The position numbers were made by a program, and so were the translations under genes. DNA of 64,000 nucleotides from Candidatus Thiothrix sulfatifontis (GTDB taxonomy: Bacteria > Pseudomonadota > Gammaproteobacteria > Thiotrichales > Thiotrichaceae), in contig CP094685.1 of NCBI GenBank assembly GCA_022828425.1, forward strand, positions 1,488,001 to 1,552,000, in the 5' to 3' direction. Positions 1 through 9,598 of this stretch are shown here, one piece after another. The notes beneath the pieces are model-generated. The model did no database searches, was not told the origin of the DNA, and saw only the letters and a list, made by a program, of their open reading frames with translations. Position 1 is the stretch's first letter. Each line of letters opens with the position of its first letter.

Positions 1-1
1 T

Positions 2-340
2 GACCCGTTCAATGGCCGTCAGAAAATGCACAAAGGCGTGGATTATGCGGGGCCGCTTGGAACCGAAATTTACGCGGTCGGCGGCGGTGTGGTGTCCTTC
101 GCAGGCAATCGCAATGACGGCTACGGCAATGTGGTCGAAATTGATCACGGTGACGGTTTGATCAGTCGCTATGCGCACTTAAGCACCCCCAAAGTTGCCG
201 AAGGCCAAGTGGTGAAAAAAGGCGACAATGTGGCTTGGATGGGTAGCACTGGGCGTTCCACGGGTTCGCACCTGCATCTGGAAGTTTTGAAGCACGGTGA
301 GCAGGTTGACCCGCGTGAATACTTGGGACACGAAGAATAA
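2..340 (+). CDS. M23-family metallopeptidase, C-terminal part (5' end outside window)
   Basis: The reading frame is open from the first bases of the window, so this is the 3' end of a longer gene. The 112 visible residues form the LytM/peptidase_M23 catalytic core. Zn-ligand motifs HKGVD and HLHLEV are present, separated by the usual glycine-rich beta strands and the SRYAHL motif. Family knowledge: M23 enzymes cleave peptidoglycan cross-bridges in the periplasm, or act as inactive LytM activators; the ligands seen here argue for an active enzyme. Its position immediately upstream of secA is common in gammaproteobacteria. The N-terminal signal and any coiled-coil or OapA-like domain cannot be seen. 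Confidence 0.9.
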   Translation, partial: DPFNGRQKMHKGVDYAGPLGTEIYAVGGGVVSFAGNRNDGYGNVVEIDHGDGLISRYAHLSTPKVAEGQVVKKGDNVAWMGSTGRSTGSHLHLEVLKHGEQVDPREYLGHEE

Positions 341-372
341 TTCACCGTACAGCCGGTTAAACCGTATATAAT
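341..372 (+). promoter_or_regulatory. possible secA promoter
   Basis: A consensus-like -10 hexamer TATAAT lies at 367-372, inside the small palindrome CGTATATAATACG. The best -35-like hexamer (TTCACC, 341-346) is 20 bp away, which is too far for a good sigma-70 promoter. The call therefore rests on the -10 box and the start of secA 85 bp downstream. Confidence 0.3.
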
Positions 373-457
373 ACGAAACAAACCGTCCGGTGTAATGCTG
401 TGTTTGCATGGCGTTCACCGGACTTTCTGTTTGGAAAGGATACAAGAGAGTAAACGT

Positions 458-3163
458 ATGCTGGGTTCTGTAGCCAAAAAGATTTTTGGCAGCCGCAATG
501 ACCGTCTGGTCAAGTCTTATTCCAAAGCCATCAAGAAAATCAATGCGCTGGAAGAACAGTACAAAGCGCTGTCTGATGCCCAATTAGCGGCAAAAACCAT
601 TGAGTTCCGCGAACGCCTGCAACAAGATGCAACGCTGGAAAGCTTGTTGCCGGAAGCGTTTGCCTTGGTGCGTGAAGCGGGGCATCGCGTCTTGGGAATG
701 CGCCATTACGACGTGCAAATGATCGGTGGCATGGTGTTGAATGACGGCAAAATCGCCGAAATGAAAACCGGCGAAGGTAAAACTTTGGTGGCAACACTGG
801 CGGCTTACTTGAATGCGTTGCCGGGTAATGGGATGCATGTCATCACCGTTAACGATTACTTGGCGCAACGTGACGCGGCGCAGATGGCGCAGTTGTACGG
901 TTTCTTGGGGCTGACCACGGGTGTCATTATCAATGGTTTGAGTTCTGAGCAACGCCGTGAAGCGTATGCGGCAGACATTACTTACGGCACGAATAACGAA
1001 TTCGGTTTCGATTACTTGCGTGACAATATGGCGTTCCGCAAGGAAGACCGGGTGCAGCGCGATTTGTATTACGCGATTGTGGATGAGGTTGACTCTATCC
1101 TGATTGATGAAGCGCGTACCCCGTTGATTATTTCCGGCCCCAGTCATGATGCTTCGCAGCTTTACTTGGCGATTGATCAGATTATTCCGACGTTGACCAA
1201 GCAATTGGAAGAGGAAGGTGCGGGCGATTATTCGGTCGACGAAAAAGCTCGCCAAGTGTATTTGACCGAAGCAGGGCAAGAACGTACCGAGCAATTGCTG
1301 TGGCAAGCCGGTGTTTTGCCGGAAGGTCAGGGGCTGTACGATACGATCAGCATCAGTGTGTTGCACCATGTGGGAGCGGCGTTGCGTGCGCACGCGTTGT
1401 TCCAGCGTAACGTGGATTACATTGTGCGTGACGGCAAAATCGTCATTGTCGATGAGTTCACCGGGCGTACCATGCCGGGCAGACGTTGGTCGGAAGGCTT
1501 GCATCAGGCGATTGAAGCCAAAGAAAAAGTCGAAATTCAGGCTGAAAATCAGACGCTGGCATCCATTACCTTCCAGAATTATTTCCGTTTGTATGAAAAG
1601 CTGTCGGGGATGACGGGAACCGCCGATACCGAGGCGTTTGAGTTACAGCAAATTTACGGTTTGGAAGTGGTGGTGATTCCCACGCATCGCCCGATGGTGC
1701 GCATTGATTCCAACGATTTGATTTACTTGACGGCTGAAGAAAAATACGACGCCATCATTAAGGAAATTGAAACCGAAGTGGCTAAAGGCCGCCCGGTATT
1801 GGTCGGTACAGCTTCGATCGAGACCTCGGAATTGGTTTCCAATAAGCTGAAAGAACTGCGTATTCCGCACGAAGTTTTGAACGCCAAGCAGCATGAGCGT
1901 GAAGCACACATTGTCGCGAATGCGGGTCGCCCCGGTGCGGTCACGATTGCGACCAATATGGCCGGTCGTGGTACCGACATCGTGCTCGGCGGCAGCATGG
2001 ACGAAGAAGTTAAGCAATTGGGTGAAAATCCTGACCCCGAAGCATTGCGCAAACTCCGTGAATTGTGGCAAAAACGCCATGATACGGTAGTCGCATCGGG
2101 CGGTTTGCACATCCTCGGTACCGAACGTCACGAATCCCGCCGCATTGATAACCAGTTGCGCGGGCGTTCCGGTCGGCAAGGCGACCCTGGCTCTTCCCGC
2201 TTCTTCCTGTCATTGGAAGATAACCTTATGCGTATTTTCGCCTCTGAGCGGGTGAAAAGCATGATGCAACGCTTGGGCATGGAGAAAGGTCAGGCGATTG
2301 AAGCCGGTTTGGTGTCTAAATCCATTGAAAATGCGCAGCGTAAAGTGGAAGCGCACAACTACGACATCCGCAAACATTTGCTGGAATACGATGACGTTGC
2401 TAACGATCAACGCAAGGTGATTTATTCCCAGCGCAACGATTTGCTGGAAGTGGATGACATTAAAGATACCATCGCCGCGCTGCGCGAAGATGTGGTCGCT
2501 GCGATGATGGCGGCGCACATTCCACCCGGCAGCATTGATGAGCAATGGGATGTGGAGGGGCTTTACAAGCAACTTTACACCGATTTCGGCGTGGATTTGC
2601 CACTCAAGGAATGGCTCGCGACTGAGAAAAACTTGCACGAAGACGGTTTGCGTGACCGGATTCAAGAACAAGTTGCGGCAGTGCTTCAGCAAAAAGAAGC
2701 CATGATCGGCGAACCCAATATGCGCCGGTTGGAACGTGATGTGATGTTGCACGTGTTGGACGGTGAGTGGAAAGAACATTTAGCGGCCATGGATTATTTA
2801 CGTCAAAGCGTGGGTTTGCGTGGCTACGCACAAAAAGATCCCAAGCAGGAATACAAGCGCGAAGCCTTTGAAATGTTTGAACAATTGCTGGATCGTGTCA
2901 AGCACGATGTGGTGGCGTTCCTGATGCGCATTCAATTGCAAGAACCGCAGCAAGCCCTCGCAGCGTTGGAAGAGCATGAACCACAGCCGATGGCATTTTC
3001 GCACCCTGATGCGGGCAATGCCTTGGAAGACGACGAGGTGGTGGATGCGGTAGTAGGCGGTAAGCCCGCTTACGAACGCGATGGCGTGAAAGTGGGGCGT
3101 AATGATCCTTGCCCGTGCGGTTCTGGCAAAAAGTATAAGAATTGCCACGGTCAATTAGTTTAA
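458..3163 (+). CDS. secA: preprotein translocase ATPase SecA
   Basis: SecA is the cytoplasmic ATPase that drives unfolded preproteins through SecYEG. The 901-aa product has the standard family length. Visible signatures: Walker A in [13 protein letters not shown], the Walker B/DEAD-like [11 protein letters not shown], the MAGRGTDI and [10 protein letters not shown] helicase motifs, and a C-terminal SEC-C zinc site ([14 protein letters not shown]) that binds SecB and lipids. The frame is open from 395, but the ATG at 458 is chosen because it gives the conserved start [11 protein letters not shown] and follows an AAGAGAG-type ribosome binding site. argJ starts 21 bp after the stop. Confidence 0.97.
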   Translation: MLGSVAKKIFGSRNDRLVKSYSKAIKKINALEEQYKALSDAQLAAKTIEFRERLQQDATLESLLPEAFALVREAGHRVLGMRHYDVQMIGGMVLNDGKIAEMKTGEGKTLVATLAAYLNALPGNGMHVITVNDYLAQRDAAQMAQLYGFLGLTTGVIINGLSSEQRREAYAADITYGTNNEFGFDYLRDNMAFRKEDRVQRDLYYAIVDEVDSILIDEARTPLIISGPSHDASQLYLAIDQIIPTLTKQLEEEGAGDYSVDEKARQVYLTEAGQERTEQLLWQAGVLPEGQGLYDTISISVLHHVGAALRAHALFQRNVDYIVRDGKIVIVDEFTGRTMPGRRWSEGLHQAIEAKEKVEIQAENQTLASITFQNYFRLYEKLSGMTGTADTEAFELQQIYGLEVVVIPTHRPMVRIDSNDLIYLTAEEKYDAIIKEIETEVAKGRPVLVGTASIETSELVSNKLKELRIPHEVLNAKQHEREAHIVANAGRPGAVTIATNMAGRGTDIVLGGSMDEEVKQLGENPDPEALRKLRELWQKRHDTVVASGGLHILGTERHESRRIDNQLRGRSGRQGDPGSSRFFLSLEDNLMRIFASERVKSMMQRLGMEKGQAIEAGLVSKSIENAQRKVEAHNYDIRKHLLEYDDVANDQRKVIYSQRNDLLEVDDIKDTIAALREDVVAAMMAAHIPPGSIDEQWDVEGLYKQLYTDFGVDLPLKEWLATEKNLHEDGLRDRIQEQVAAVLQQKEAMIGEPNMRRLERDVMLHVLDGEWKEHLAAMDYLRQSVGLRGYAQKDPKQEYKREAFEMFEQLLDRVKHDVVAFLMRIQLQEPQQALAALEEHEPQPMAFSHPDAGNALEDDEVVDAVVGGKPAYERDGVKVGRNDPCPCGSGKKYKNCHGQLV

Positions 3164-3184
3164 GTTTATTCGGGAGGCGTTCAG

Positions 3185-4393
3185 ATGGCAGTTAATTTAC
3201 AGGCACCTGATACCTTATTGCCGGTTGCTGGGGTGCGCTTGGCATCGGTTAATGCAGGCATTCGTTACAAAAACCGTAACGATGTGCTGCTGATTGAGTT
3301 GGAGCCGGGTAGCCATACGGCGGCGGTCTTCACACGCAATGCGTTTTGTGCCGCCCCGGTGCACGTGTGCCGTTACAATTTGCTGCATTCTAATCCGCGT
3401 TACTTGCTGATCAATGCCGGGAATGCGAATGCCGGAACGGGTGCGCAGGGAATGGACGCGGCGCGTGCGACGTGCGAGCAAGTGGCGCAACAGGGCGCGT
3501 GTTGGGCGGAGCAGGTGTTGCCGTTTTCGACCGGCGTGATTGGTCAGCAATTGCCGGTGGATAAAATCACTGCTGCCTTGCCGGAAGCCTTTGCTAAGCT
3601 GGATGCGGCGGGCTGGATGGAAGCCTCGCGCACCATTATGACGACGGATACGGTGGCGAAAGCCATCAGCCGTCAGGTGCAAATCTTCGGCGAAACCATC
3701 ACCATTACCGGGATTGCCAAAGGCGCGGGCATGATTCACCCCAATATGGCGACCATGTTGGCGTATGTGGCCACCGATGCATTGGTTGAAAAGAACATTT
3801 TGCAGGACTTGCTGAATGAAGTGGTGGAAGAAACCTTCAACTGCATCACGGTTGATGGTGATACCTCCACCAATGATTCCCTGATTGTGATGGCAACCGG
3901 CAGTTCGGGAGTGTACGTGGGGGGCGATGGCTTGCCCGCGTTCCGTCAAGCATTGCTGGAAATTTGTCTGTATTTGGCGCAAGCGATTGTGCGTGATGGC
4001 GAAGGTGCTACCAAATTCATCAGCATTGACGTGCAAGGGGCGGCAACCCGTGCCGAAGCGCGGGTGGTGGGTAACACGGTCGCGTTGTCACCACTGGTTA
4101 AAACGGCTTTGTTTGCCAGTGACCCGAACTGGGGGCGTATTCTCGCGGCTGTCGGGCGTAGCCAAGTTGACGCTTTGGATGTGAGCCGCATCAGCATTTG
4201 GTTGGGGGAAACCTTGCTGATCGAAAACGGCGAACCGGCTCCCACTTACTACGAGGAATTGGGCGCAGCAGAAACCAAGCGTGATGAAATTCCTATTCGC
4301 ATTCATTTAGGGCGTGGTGAAGCGGCGGCAACCACGTGGACGTGTGATTTTTCCTACGATTACGTCAAGATCAATGCCGAATACCGCAGTTAA
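3185..4393 (+). CDS. argJ: bifunctional glutamate N-acetyltransferase / N-acetylglutamate synthase ArgJ
   Basis: ArgJ transfers acetyl groups between N-acetylornithine and glutamate in cyclic arginine biosynthesis; bifunctional members can also use acetyl-CoA. The 402-aa protein shows the self-cleavage region GAGMIHPNMATML, in which the Thr of ATML becomes the nucleophile of the beta subunit. It also has the substrate motifs TVDGDTSTND and SDPNWGR. A GGGAGG ribosome binding site precedes the ATG. The gene follows secA and overlaps the next gene by 20 bp, an order seen in many gammaproteobacteria. Confidence 0.96.
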   Translation: MAVNLQAPDTLLPVAGVRLASVNAGIRYKNRNDVLLIELEPGSHTAAVFTRNAFCAAPVHVCRYNLLHSNPRYLLINAGNANAGTGAQGMDAARATCEQVAQQGACWAEQVLPFSTGVIGQQLPVDKITAALPEAFAKLDAAGWMEASRTIMTTDTVAKAISRQVQIFGETITITGIAKGAGMIHPNMATMLAYVATDALVEKNILQDLLNEVVEETFNCITVDGDTSTNDSLIVMATGSSGVYVGGDGLPAFRQALLEICLYLAQAIVRDGEGATKFISIDVQGAATRAEARVVGNTVALSPLVKTALFASDPNWGRILAAVGRSQVDALDVSRISIWLGETLLIENGEPAPTYYEELGAAETKRDEIPIRIHLGRGEAAATTWTCDFSYDYVKINAEYRS

Positions 4394-5333
4394 GTATTTG
4401 CACGTCGTCGCAGCGGTTATCCGTGACGCGGCGGGCAAGATTTTATTAGCGCAACGCCCTGCCCACAAACATCAGGGCGGCAAGTGGGAGTTTCCCGGCG
4501 GTAAAGTCGAATCCGGTGAAATTCCGTTACACGCCTTAAGCCGTGAGCTTGAGGAAGAACTCGGTATTCAGCTTCAATACGCACAGCCGCTCATTAAGAT
4601 TCGCCATGTGTATCCTGAACTGGCGGTGTTGTTGGATGTGTGGGAAGTGACAGCCTTTAGCGGCACTGCTCACGGGCGCGAAGGTCAACCCGTGGCGTGG
4701 TTTGATGCAGAACAATTGCCTGCATTGGAATGTCCGCCTGCGAATGCGCCGATTGTTACTGCGGCACGTTTGCCCGCACAGTGTTTGATCACCCCCGAAC
4801 CACACGATTCCACCGAATTTTTGCAGCAGTTGCAGCAATGTTTGCAGGCTGGGGTGCGTTTGGTGGTATTGCGGGCAAAGACATTGGCGGCTTCAGAATA
4901 CGTGGCTTTGGCGCATGAGGTTATCCGGTTGGGTCATGCGTTTGGTGCCAAGATTGTGTTGAATTCCCCGCCTGTTATGTTGGCGGAGGCAGATGGTTTG
5001 CATTTGACCAGTCGGCAATTGCTGGCAGTAAAAGCCGGTTTGCGTGACACATTATCGCCGGGACAATGGTTGTCGGCGTCTTGTCACAGTGCGGCAGAGT
5101 TGCAGCAGGCGGCGGCGTTAGGGGCGGATTTTGCGTTTCTCTCGCCAGTATTGCCGACACTTTCACATCCCGGGGATGCGCATTTGGGCTGGGAAGCGTT
5201 TGCTACGCTGTTAGAGCCGGTGAATCTGCCGGTGTACGCACTCGGTGGCATGACCCCCGATTACGCAATAATTGCCCGGCAGCATGGCGGACAAGGCATC
5301 GCTGCTATCCGCAGTTTGTGGTCAGGCGTTTAA
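4374..5333 (+). CDS. Nudix (MutT-type) hydrolase fused to a ThiE/TenI-like domain
   Basis: Residues about 5-135 are a Nudix domain with a complete Nudix box starting GGKVESGE and ending RELEEELGI, like MutT, which removes 8-oxo-dGTP. Residues about 140-319 form a thiamine-phosphate-synthase-like TIM barrel (VVLRAK, SCHSAAEL, FLSPVLPT, YALGGM). This fusion is common in gammaproteobacteria, where the ThiE-like half has no proven role. The frame is open from 4314, but the ATG at 4374 gives the usual MPNTAVKYLHVVAAV start and overlaps argJ by 20 bp, implying translational coupling. Catalytic activity of the ThiE half is not assumed. Confidence 0.88.
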   Translation: MPNTAVKYLHVVAAVIRDAAGKILLAQRPAHKHQGGKWEFPGGKVESGEIPLHALSRELEEELGIQLQYAQPLIKIRHVYPELAVLLDVWEVTAFSGTAHGREGQPVAWFDAEQLPALECPPANAPIVTAARLPAQCLITPEPHDSTEFLQQLQQCLQAGVRLVVLRAKTLAASEYVALAHEVIRLGHAFGAKIVLNSPPVMLAEADGLHLTSRQLLAVKAGLRDTLSPGQWLSASCHSAAELQQAAALGADFAFLSPVLPTLSHPGDAHLGWEAFATLLEPVNLPVYALGGMTPDYAIIARQHGGQGIAAIRSLWSGV

Positions 5334-5525
5334 ATCGGGAATCAACTGACTGTTGAGCCGCGCAATCATGTCTTTCAGCAGCAATTTGCGCTTTTTCAAG
5401 CGCGAAACTTTGAGTTGATCGGTGTTCGGTTCTTGCAGTGATGCTGCAATCATCTCATCCAATTCGCGGTGTTCTTGGGTGAGTTCTGCTAATTTGCGAT
5501 GCAGTTCTTCCGTGTTTTGCAACAT
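5322..5525 (-). CDS. DUF465 (YdcH-like) small coiled-coil protein
   Basis: This 67-aa, highly charged helical protein has the DUF465 pattern: EELHRKLAELTQEHRELDEMI followed by a basic SRLKKRKLLLKDMIARL segment. The family has no established biochemical function. Its stop overlaps the convergent Nudix gene by 12 bp. It lies 12 bp downstream of the DEAD-box-like gene on the same strand and may be its co-transcribed partner. Confidence 0.85.
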   Translation of the reverse strand: MLQNTEELHRKLAELTQEHRELDEMIAASLQEPNTDQLKVSRLKKRKLLLKDMIARLNSQLIPDLNA

Positions 5526-5537
5526 AATGACTCACCT

Positions 5538-7133
5538 TTATTTCGTCAAAATACGGCGTTTTTCCTTGTAACGGATAACGACTTGCTTATCGGTTTTGGG
5601 TTTGTCGTCTTGCGGGGCGTAGTTAGGTTTTTCCCAGCCGCCGATTTCGTAAGATCCCCCTTGTTCACGGCGTGGTACTGGGTTGCTGCTACCTGTGTAC
5701 GGAGGGCCACCGCCTTCGCGCTTGCGTTGCGCACCACCGTTTAGGCGACCGTAAGCGCCCTTGCGTTGCTGGCGATCGGCTGCATTGGCAGGCGATTGTT
5801 CTTGACCCGCAGCCGGGCGATTGTCACGCCGTGGTGCATTTTGTTGCTGATGGGGATTATTACTGCGTCCGCCTTGCCCTTGGTGAGCGGGGCGGTTTTG
5901 TGGTGAACGTCCTCGTTCGCCTTGATTGCCGCCAGTGCCATTGTGTTGGCGTTGTCCGCCGCTGTTATTGTTGCTGCGGTTGCTGCGCGGGGCACGCACG
6001 GATGGTGTGAAACCAGAGGTGTGTTCCAGCGGTGCCAGACCCGGCAAGGTGCATTGTTCGATCGAATCACCCAAGAAGGTTTCAATCAGTTTCAGATTAT
6101 CGCGTTCACGGGGTAATACCACGGCAATCACGGCTTCTTCGCGTTCTGGGCTAAGCCCTTGCAGACGCGTTTCGTAATCTTCTACCTTGTGCGGTAGCTC
6201 GAAGTTGATAATGTGTTCAGCGCCTTGCAGGTTAGGGTGCAAGCCGTCTTGATCGGCATAAATCAGAATCGGGGCGGAAGTGCCATTGCGTTCGGATTCG
6301 GGAAGGTCGGATGCAACCTCAGCGGTATGCCCGTGATTCGCAAGGCTTTCGGCGAGTGCTTTGGCAACTTTGGTGGTTATCGTGAAAATAACGGTAGGTT
6401 CGCCGGAAAACTCATCCAGCAAGTGATCCATCAAGGCAATTTTATGCGTGTAATCGTCTGCCAGATGCACCACTTGTGGAATCAGCAACAGCGGGTTGCG
6501 GTCATCATCGACTTCTATTTCTTCGGCGCCCGCTAACACGGCACGCGCATAGCCAGTAATGTCATTTTCGGGGCGTACAAACGCAATGACGGGGCAGGCG
6601 GTGGTACGTTCCGAGAGAATTTTGTTTACCAAGCCATGCAGACCTTTGTGATAAATCGCGCTAAGGTCATCAATGATCAGCATTTCCAGCTTGGAAAAAT
6701 CCGCTTTGTTATTGTCGACCAGATCATTCAAACGTCCAGGGGTGGCAATCATTAAGTCCAGTGGGCGGCGCAATAAGCGCATCTGCGGCTGATAAGGGCG
6801 ACCACTGACAATGAAACCGGAACGAATTTGCTGTTCATCACCCATCAAGCGTTTGATGGTGTAGTTGATCTGGTTCACCCGGTCGCGCCGCGAGGTCAGA
6901 ATTAACACGCGGGTGTGGCGCTGCTCTTCAATCGGGTGGGTCAACACGTAGTTGATGGCGGGAATCAGGAATGCGCCGGTCTTGCCGGAAGCCGATTGTG
7001 TCCACACAATGACACTTTTATTGTGGGCGATGAGAGGAATCAACTGCTTCTGTAAGTCAGTCGGATTCTCATAACCGGCAGCTTCAATTTTAGCCGCAAA
7101 CTCTGGATTTAAGCCTAATTCTGAAAAAGACAA
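5538..7133 (-). CDS. DEAD-box-family helicase-like protein with degenerate catalytic motifs
   Basis: This 531-aa protein aligns by eye with DEAD-box RNA helicases: a Q-motif region (SELGLNPEF...PTDLQKQ), Walker A SASGKTGAF and motif Ib ATPGR. Key motifs are changed. Motif II (DEAD) reads DDLS, motif III (SAT) reads VRP, and motif VI (HRxGRxGR) is replaced by HKVEDYETRLQGL. Residues about 370-531 are low complexity, rich in R, G, N, Q and P, like the RNA-binding tails of RhlE-type helicases. ATP binding may remain, but coupled unwinding is doubtful. It probably retains a structural role in RNA or ribosome assembly; this is inference. Confidence 0.85.
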   Translation of the reverse strand: MSFSELGLNPEFAAKIEAAGYENPTDLQKQLIPLIAHNKSVIVWTQSASGKTGAFLIPAINYVLTHPIEEQRHTRVLILTSRRDRVNQINYTIKRLMGDEQQIRSGFIVSGRPYQPQMRLLRRPLDLMIATPGRLNDLVDNNKADFSKLEMLIIDDLSAIYHKGLHGLVNKILSERTTACPVIAFVRPENDITGYARAVLAGAEEIEVDDDRNPLLLIPQVVHLADDYTHKIALMDHLLDEFSGEPTVIFTITTKVAKALAESLANHGHTAEVASDLPESERNGTSAPILIYADQDGLHPNLQGAEHIINFELPHKVEDYETRLQGLSPEREEAVIAVVLPRERDNLKLIETFLGDSIEQCTLPGLAPLEHTSGFTPSVRAPRSNRSNNNSGGQRQHNGTGGNQGERGRSPQNRPAHQGQGGRSNNPHQQQNAPRRDNRPAAGQEQSPANAADRQQRKGAYGRLNGGAQRKREGGGPPYTGSSNPVPRREQGGSYEIGGWEKPNYAPQDDKPKTDKQVVIRYKEKRRILTK

Positions 7134-7332
7134 GATGGATACTCCCCGTCTATGAATGTGGGTGAGAGTAATTAATAAATACTATCAAGCTGGAGAGGTA
7201 ACGTTAACGATAAAATATTTCTAGCGATTGCCCGTACCCGTGTCTGTAACGTTCTTATGACCCGAACCGAATAATAAAATTATTATATCTGTTGTTGGGA
7301 GTCAACAAATTATGCACGTTATTGTTGCGAAT

Positions 7333-8697
7333 TTACATCACAATTTCTATCGCTTTCTCCAATCTGGCAATGGCAACCACTTTCATGCCCTCAATCGGGT
7401 GACGTGGCTTGTTGCCTTTCGCTACGATAGCCTGTTTAAAACCGTGTTTGGCAGCCTCACGCAAACGCTCCTCACCGTTTGGAACCGGGCGAATTTCGCC
7501 TGCCAGCCCAACTTCTCCGAAAACCACCAGATCAGCAGGCAGAGGACGGTTGCGAAAACTTGAGAGTGCCGCTAACAACAATGATAAATCAGCAGCGGTT
7601 TCCGAAATCTTAACACCACCGACGACATTTATGAATACGTCTTGGTCAAACATTGAAATTCCGGCATGACGATGCAGCACTGCCAGCAACATGGCGAGGC
7701 GATTTTGTTCCAGTCCCAAGGTCACGCGGCGCGGTACTGCACCGTGACTTTGATCGACCAGCGCTTGCACTTCCACCATGAGCGGGCGTGTGCCTTCGCG
7801 TGTTACCATAATGACGCTGCCGGAAACAGGTTCTTCGTGACGTGACAGAAAAATGGCAGACGGATTGCTGACGCCTTTCAAGCCTTGTTCGGTCATGGCG
7901 AACACGCCAAGTTCGTTGACCGCGCCGAAACGGTTTTTGACGGCGCGAATAATGCGGTAACGTCCGCCGGGGTCGCCTTCAAAATACAGTACGGTATCGA
8001 CCATGTGTTCGAGGACACGCGGCCCTGCCAATGTGCCTTCTTTGGTGACATGACCGACCAGAAACATGGCGGTATTGGTTTGCTTGGCGAAACGCACCAG
8101 TTTAGCCGCTGATTCACGGATTTGGCTGACCGAGCCGGGGGCGGCTTGCAAACTGTCGGTAAACACGGTTTGGATAGAGTCAATCACCATCAACTGCGGT
8201 TTTTCTTGCACCACCAAACTGAGGATGGTTTCCACACAGGTTTCGGTGAGCAGGCGCAAGTGGTCGCTGGGTAGCCCTAAGCGTTTTGCACGTAAGCCCA
8301 CTTGTTGCAGCGATTCTTCGCCGGTCACGTACAGGGTTTTCATTTCGGTTAAAGTGGCAAGCGTTTGCAGCAAAATGGTGGATTTGCCAATGCCGGGGTC
8401 GCCTCCGATCAGTACCACCGAGCCGGATACCAGTCCGCCGCCGAGTACCCGATCGAGTTCGGGTTGGTGGGTTAGAATGCGGGGTGCTTCACTCAAGCTC
8501 ACTTCATTGAGGGAGCGGATCACGGCGGTTTCACCCGCGTAGCCCCCCGCCCGTTGATTAATTGCTGGTTTGCCTGTCGGTAGGCTTATGCTTTCTTCCA
8601 AGGTGTTCCATGCGCCGCACTCGCCGCATTGCCCGCTCCATTTGGGGTGCAGGCTGCCGCAGGCGGTGCAGTGGTATTGAAGCTTAACCTTACTCAT
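7333..8697 (-). CDS. radA: DNA repair protein RadA (Sms)
   Basis: RadA is a hexameric RecA-like, DnaB-type branch-migration helicase used in homologous recombination. The 454-aa product has all three hallmarks: an N-terminal C4 zinc finger (CTACGS...CGECGAW), Walker A GGDPGIGKSTIL with the RadA-specific KNRFGAVNE motif, and a C-terminal Lon-protease-like domain (FINVVGGVKI...VVFGEVGLAGEIRPV). Its ATG lies inside the last codons of the upstream CorC-like gene (8-bp overlap), so the two are co-transcribed. Confidence 0.96.
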   Translation of the reverse strand: MSKVKLQYHCTACGSLHPKWSGQCGECGAWNTLEESISLPTGKPAINQRAGGYAGETAVIRSLNEVSLSEAPRILTHQPELDRVLGGGLVSGSVVLIGGDPGIGKSTILLQTLATLTEMKTLYVTGEESLQQVGLRAKRLGLPSDHLRLLTETCVETILSLVVQEKPQLMVIDSIQTVFTDSLQAAPGSVSQIRESAAKLVRFAKQTNTAMFLVGHVTKEGTLAGPRVLEHMVDTVLYFEGDPGGRYRIIRAVKNRFGAVNELGVFAMTEQGLKGVSNPSAIFLSRHEEPVSGSVIMVTREGTRPLMVEVQALVDQSHGAVPRRVTLGLEQNRLAMLLAVLHRHAGISMFDQDVFINVVGGVKISETAADLSLLLAALSSFRNRPLPADLVVFGEVGLAGEIRPVPNGEERLREAAKHGFKQAIVAKGNKPRHPIEGMKVVAIARLEKAIEIVM

Positions 8698-9598
8698 CGT
8701 TATCGGCTGCTTTGCGCTGAATTTTGGGGTGAATGATCAGCGTTTTGACCGCATTGTTGCGGGTTTTGCGAATTTCCAAGGGGTAATCGTCAATCAGCAT
8801 GGTCATGCCGGGGACGGGAATGGATTCGAGGTATTCCAGAATTAAACCGTTGATGGTATTGGCTTCTGCCGAGGTGAAATTGCTGCCCACTTCGCGGTTG
8901 ATGTCGCGGATGGGAATGCTGCCATCCATCCAATAACTGCTGTCTGCCAAGCGGCGAATTTCGTGCGATTGATTGCTGGGAGCGCTTGAAAATTCACCGA
9001 CAATTTCTTCTAAAATGTCTTCAAGGGCAACCAAGCCCAGGATTTCGCCGTATTCGTCTACGACCAAGGCAATGCGGCGATTTTCGGTTTTGAAGTTGAT
9101 TAATTGTTGGGTTAATGGGGTGCTTTCTGGGATGAAGTACGCGGGGCGAATGCTGGCTTCAAAGCGTTCTTTGTCCAAATGCCCGTCACGGAACAGTGGC
9201 AAAAGTTTGCGTAGGTGCACAAAGCCAATAACGTTATCGAGACTTTCGCGATACACCAATAGGCGGGTGAAATTGCTATTGGTGATTTGTTCTTCGAGTT
9301 CGTTCCAATCGTCATCCAGATCCAAGCCGACCAGTTGGTTACGGGGAATCATAATGTCTTCCACCGTGGTGCTTTCCATGTCCATGACGCGTAATAGCAT
9401 GTCGAGGTGCGTTTGGGGAATATGAGCGCCAGCAGCGCTGACAACTGTCCGTAATTCTTTATGATTCAATGATTCAGCCGGTTGCAATTTCTTGATAGGT
9501 TTGCGCCGCCCTAGCAGTAGGCAGAAAACGGGGGCTAACATGACCGCTATCAGCAAGTTAAGCAATACCACACCGATGGGGGTGAGAGTGATGTTCAC
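8690..9598 (-). CDS. CorC/HlyC-family CBS-domain protein with truncated DUF21 membrane domain
   Basis: This is a relative of E. coli YfjD/CorB, a family linked to Mg/Co efflux and membrane resistance. The order is: one hydrophobic segment (residues about 5-28), the DUF21 tail LNHKELRTVV, a CBS pair (TTVEDIMIPR...VVDEYGEILGLVALEDILEEIVGE) and a C-terminal CorC_HlyC/TerC-associated domain. The chosen GTG at 9598 overlaps the ypjD stop as GTGA; the frame extends to 9748 but that part only mirrors ypjD. The 302-aa protein lacks about 120 N-terminal residues and the first membrane helices of canonical CorB. The ypjD-corB-type order matches E. coli. Confidence 0.85.
   Translation of the reverse strand: MNITLTPIGVVLLNLLIAVMLAPVFCLLLGRRKPIKKLQPAESLNHKELRTVVSAAGAHIPQTHLDMLLRVMDMESTTVEDIMIPRNQLVGLDLDDDWNELEEQITNSNFTRLLVYRESLDNVIGFVHLRKLLPLFRDGHLDKERFEASIRPAYFIPESTPLTQQLINFKTENRRIALVVDEYGEILGLVALEDILEEIVGEFSSAPSNQSHEIRRLADSSYWMDGSIPIRDINREVGSNFTSAEANTINGLILEYLESIPVPGMTMLIDDYPLEIRKTRNNAVKTLIIHPKIQRKAADNDE

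Noticed and set aside
584..1504. Long minus-strand ORF (306 aa) inside secA
   Set aside because: It mirrors secA codons, is His/Gln/Arg-rich with no domain or ribosome binding site, and secA is certain.
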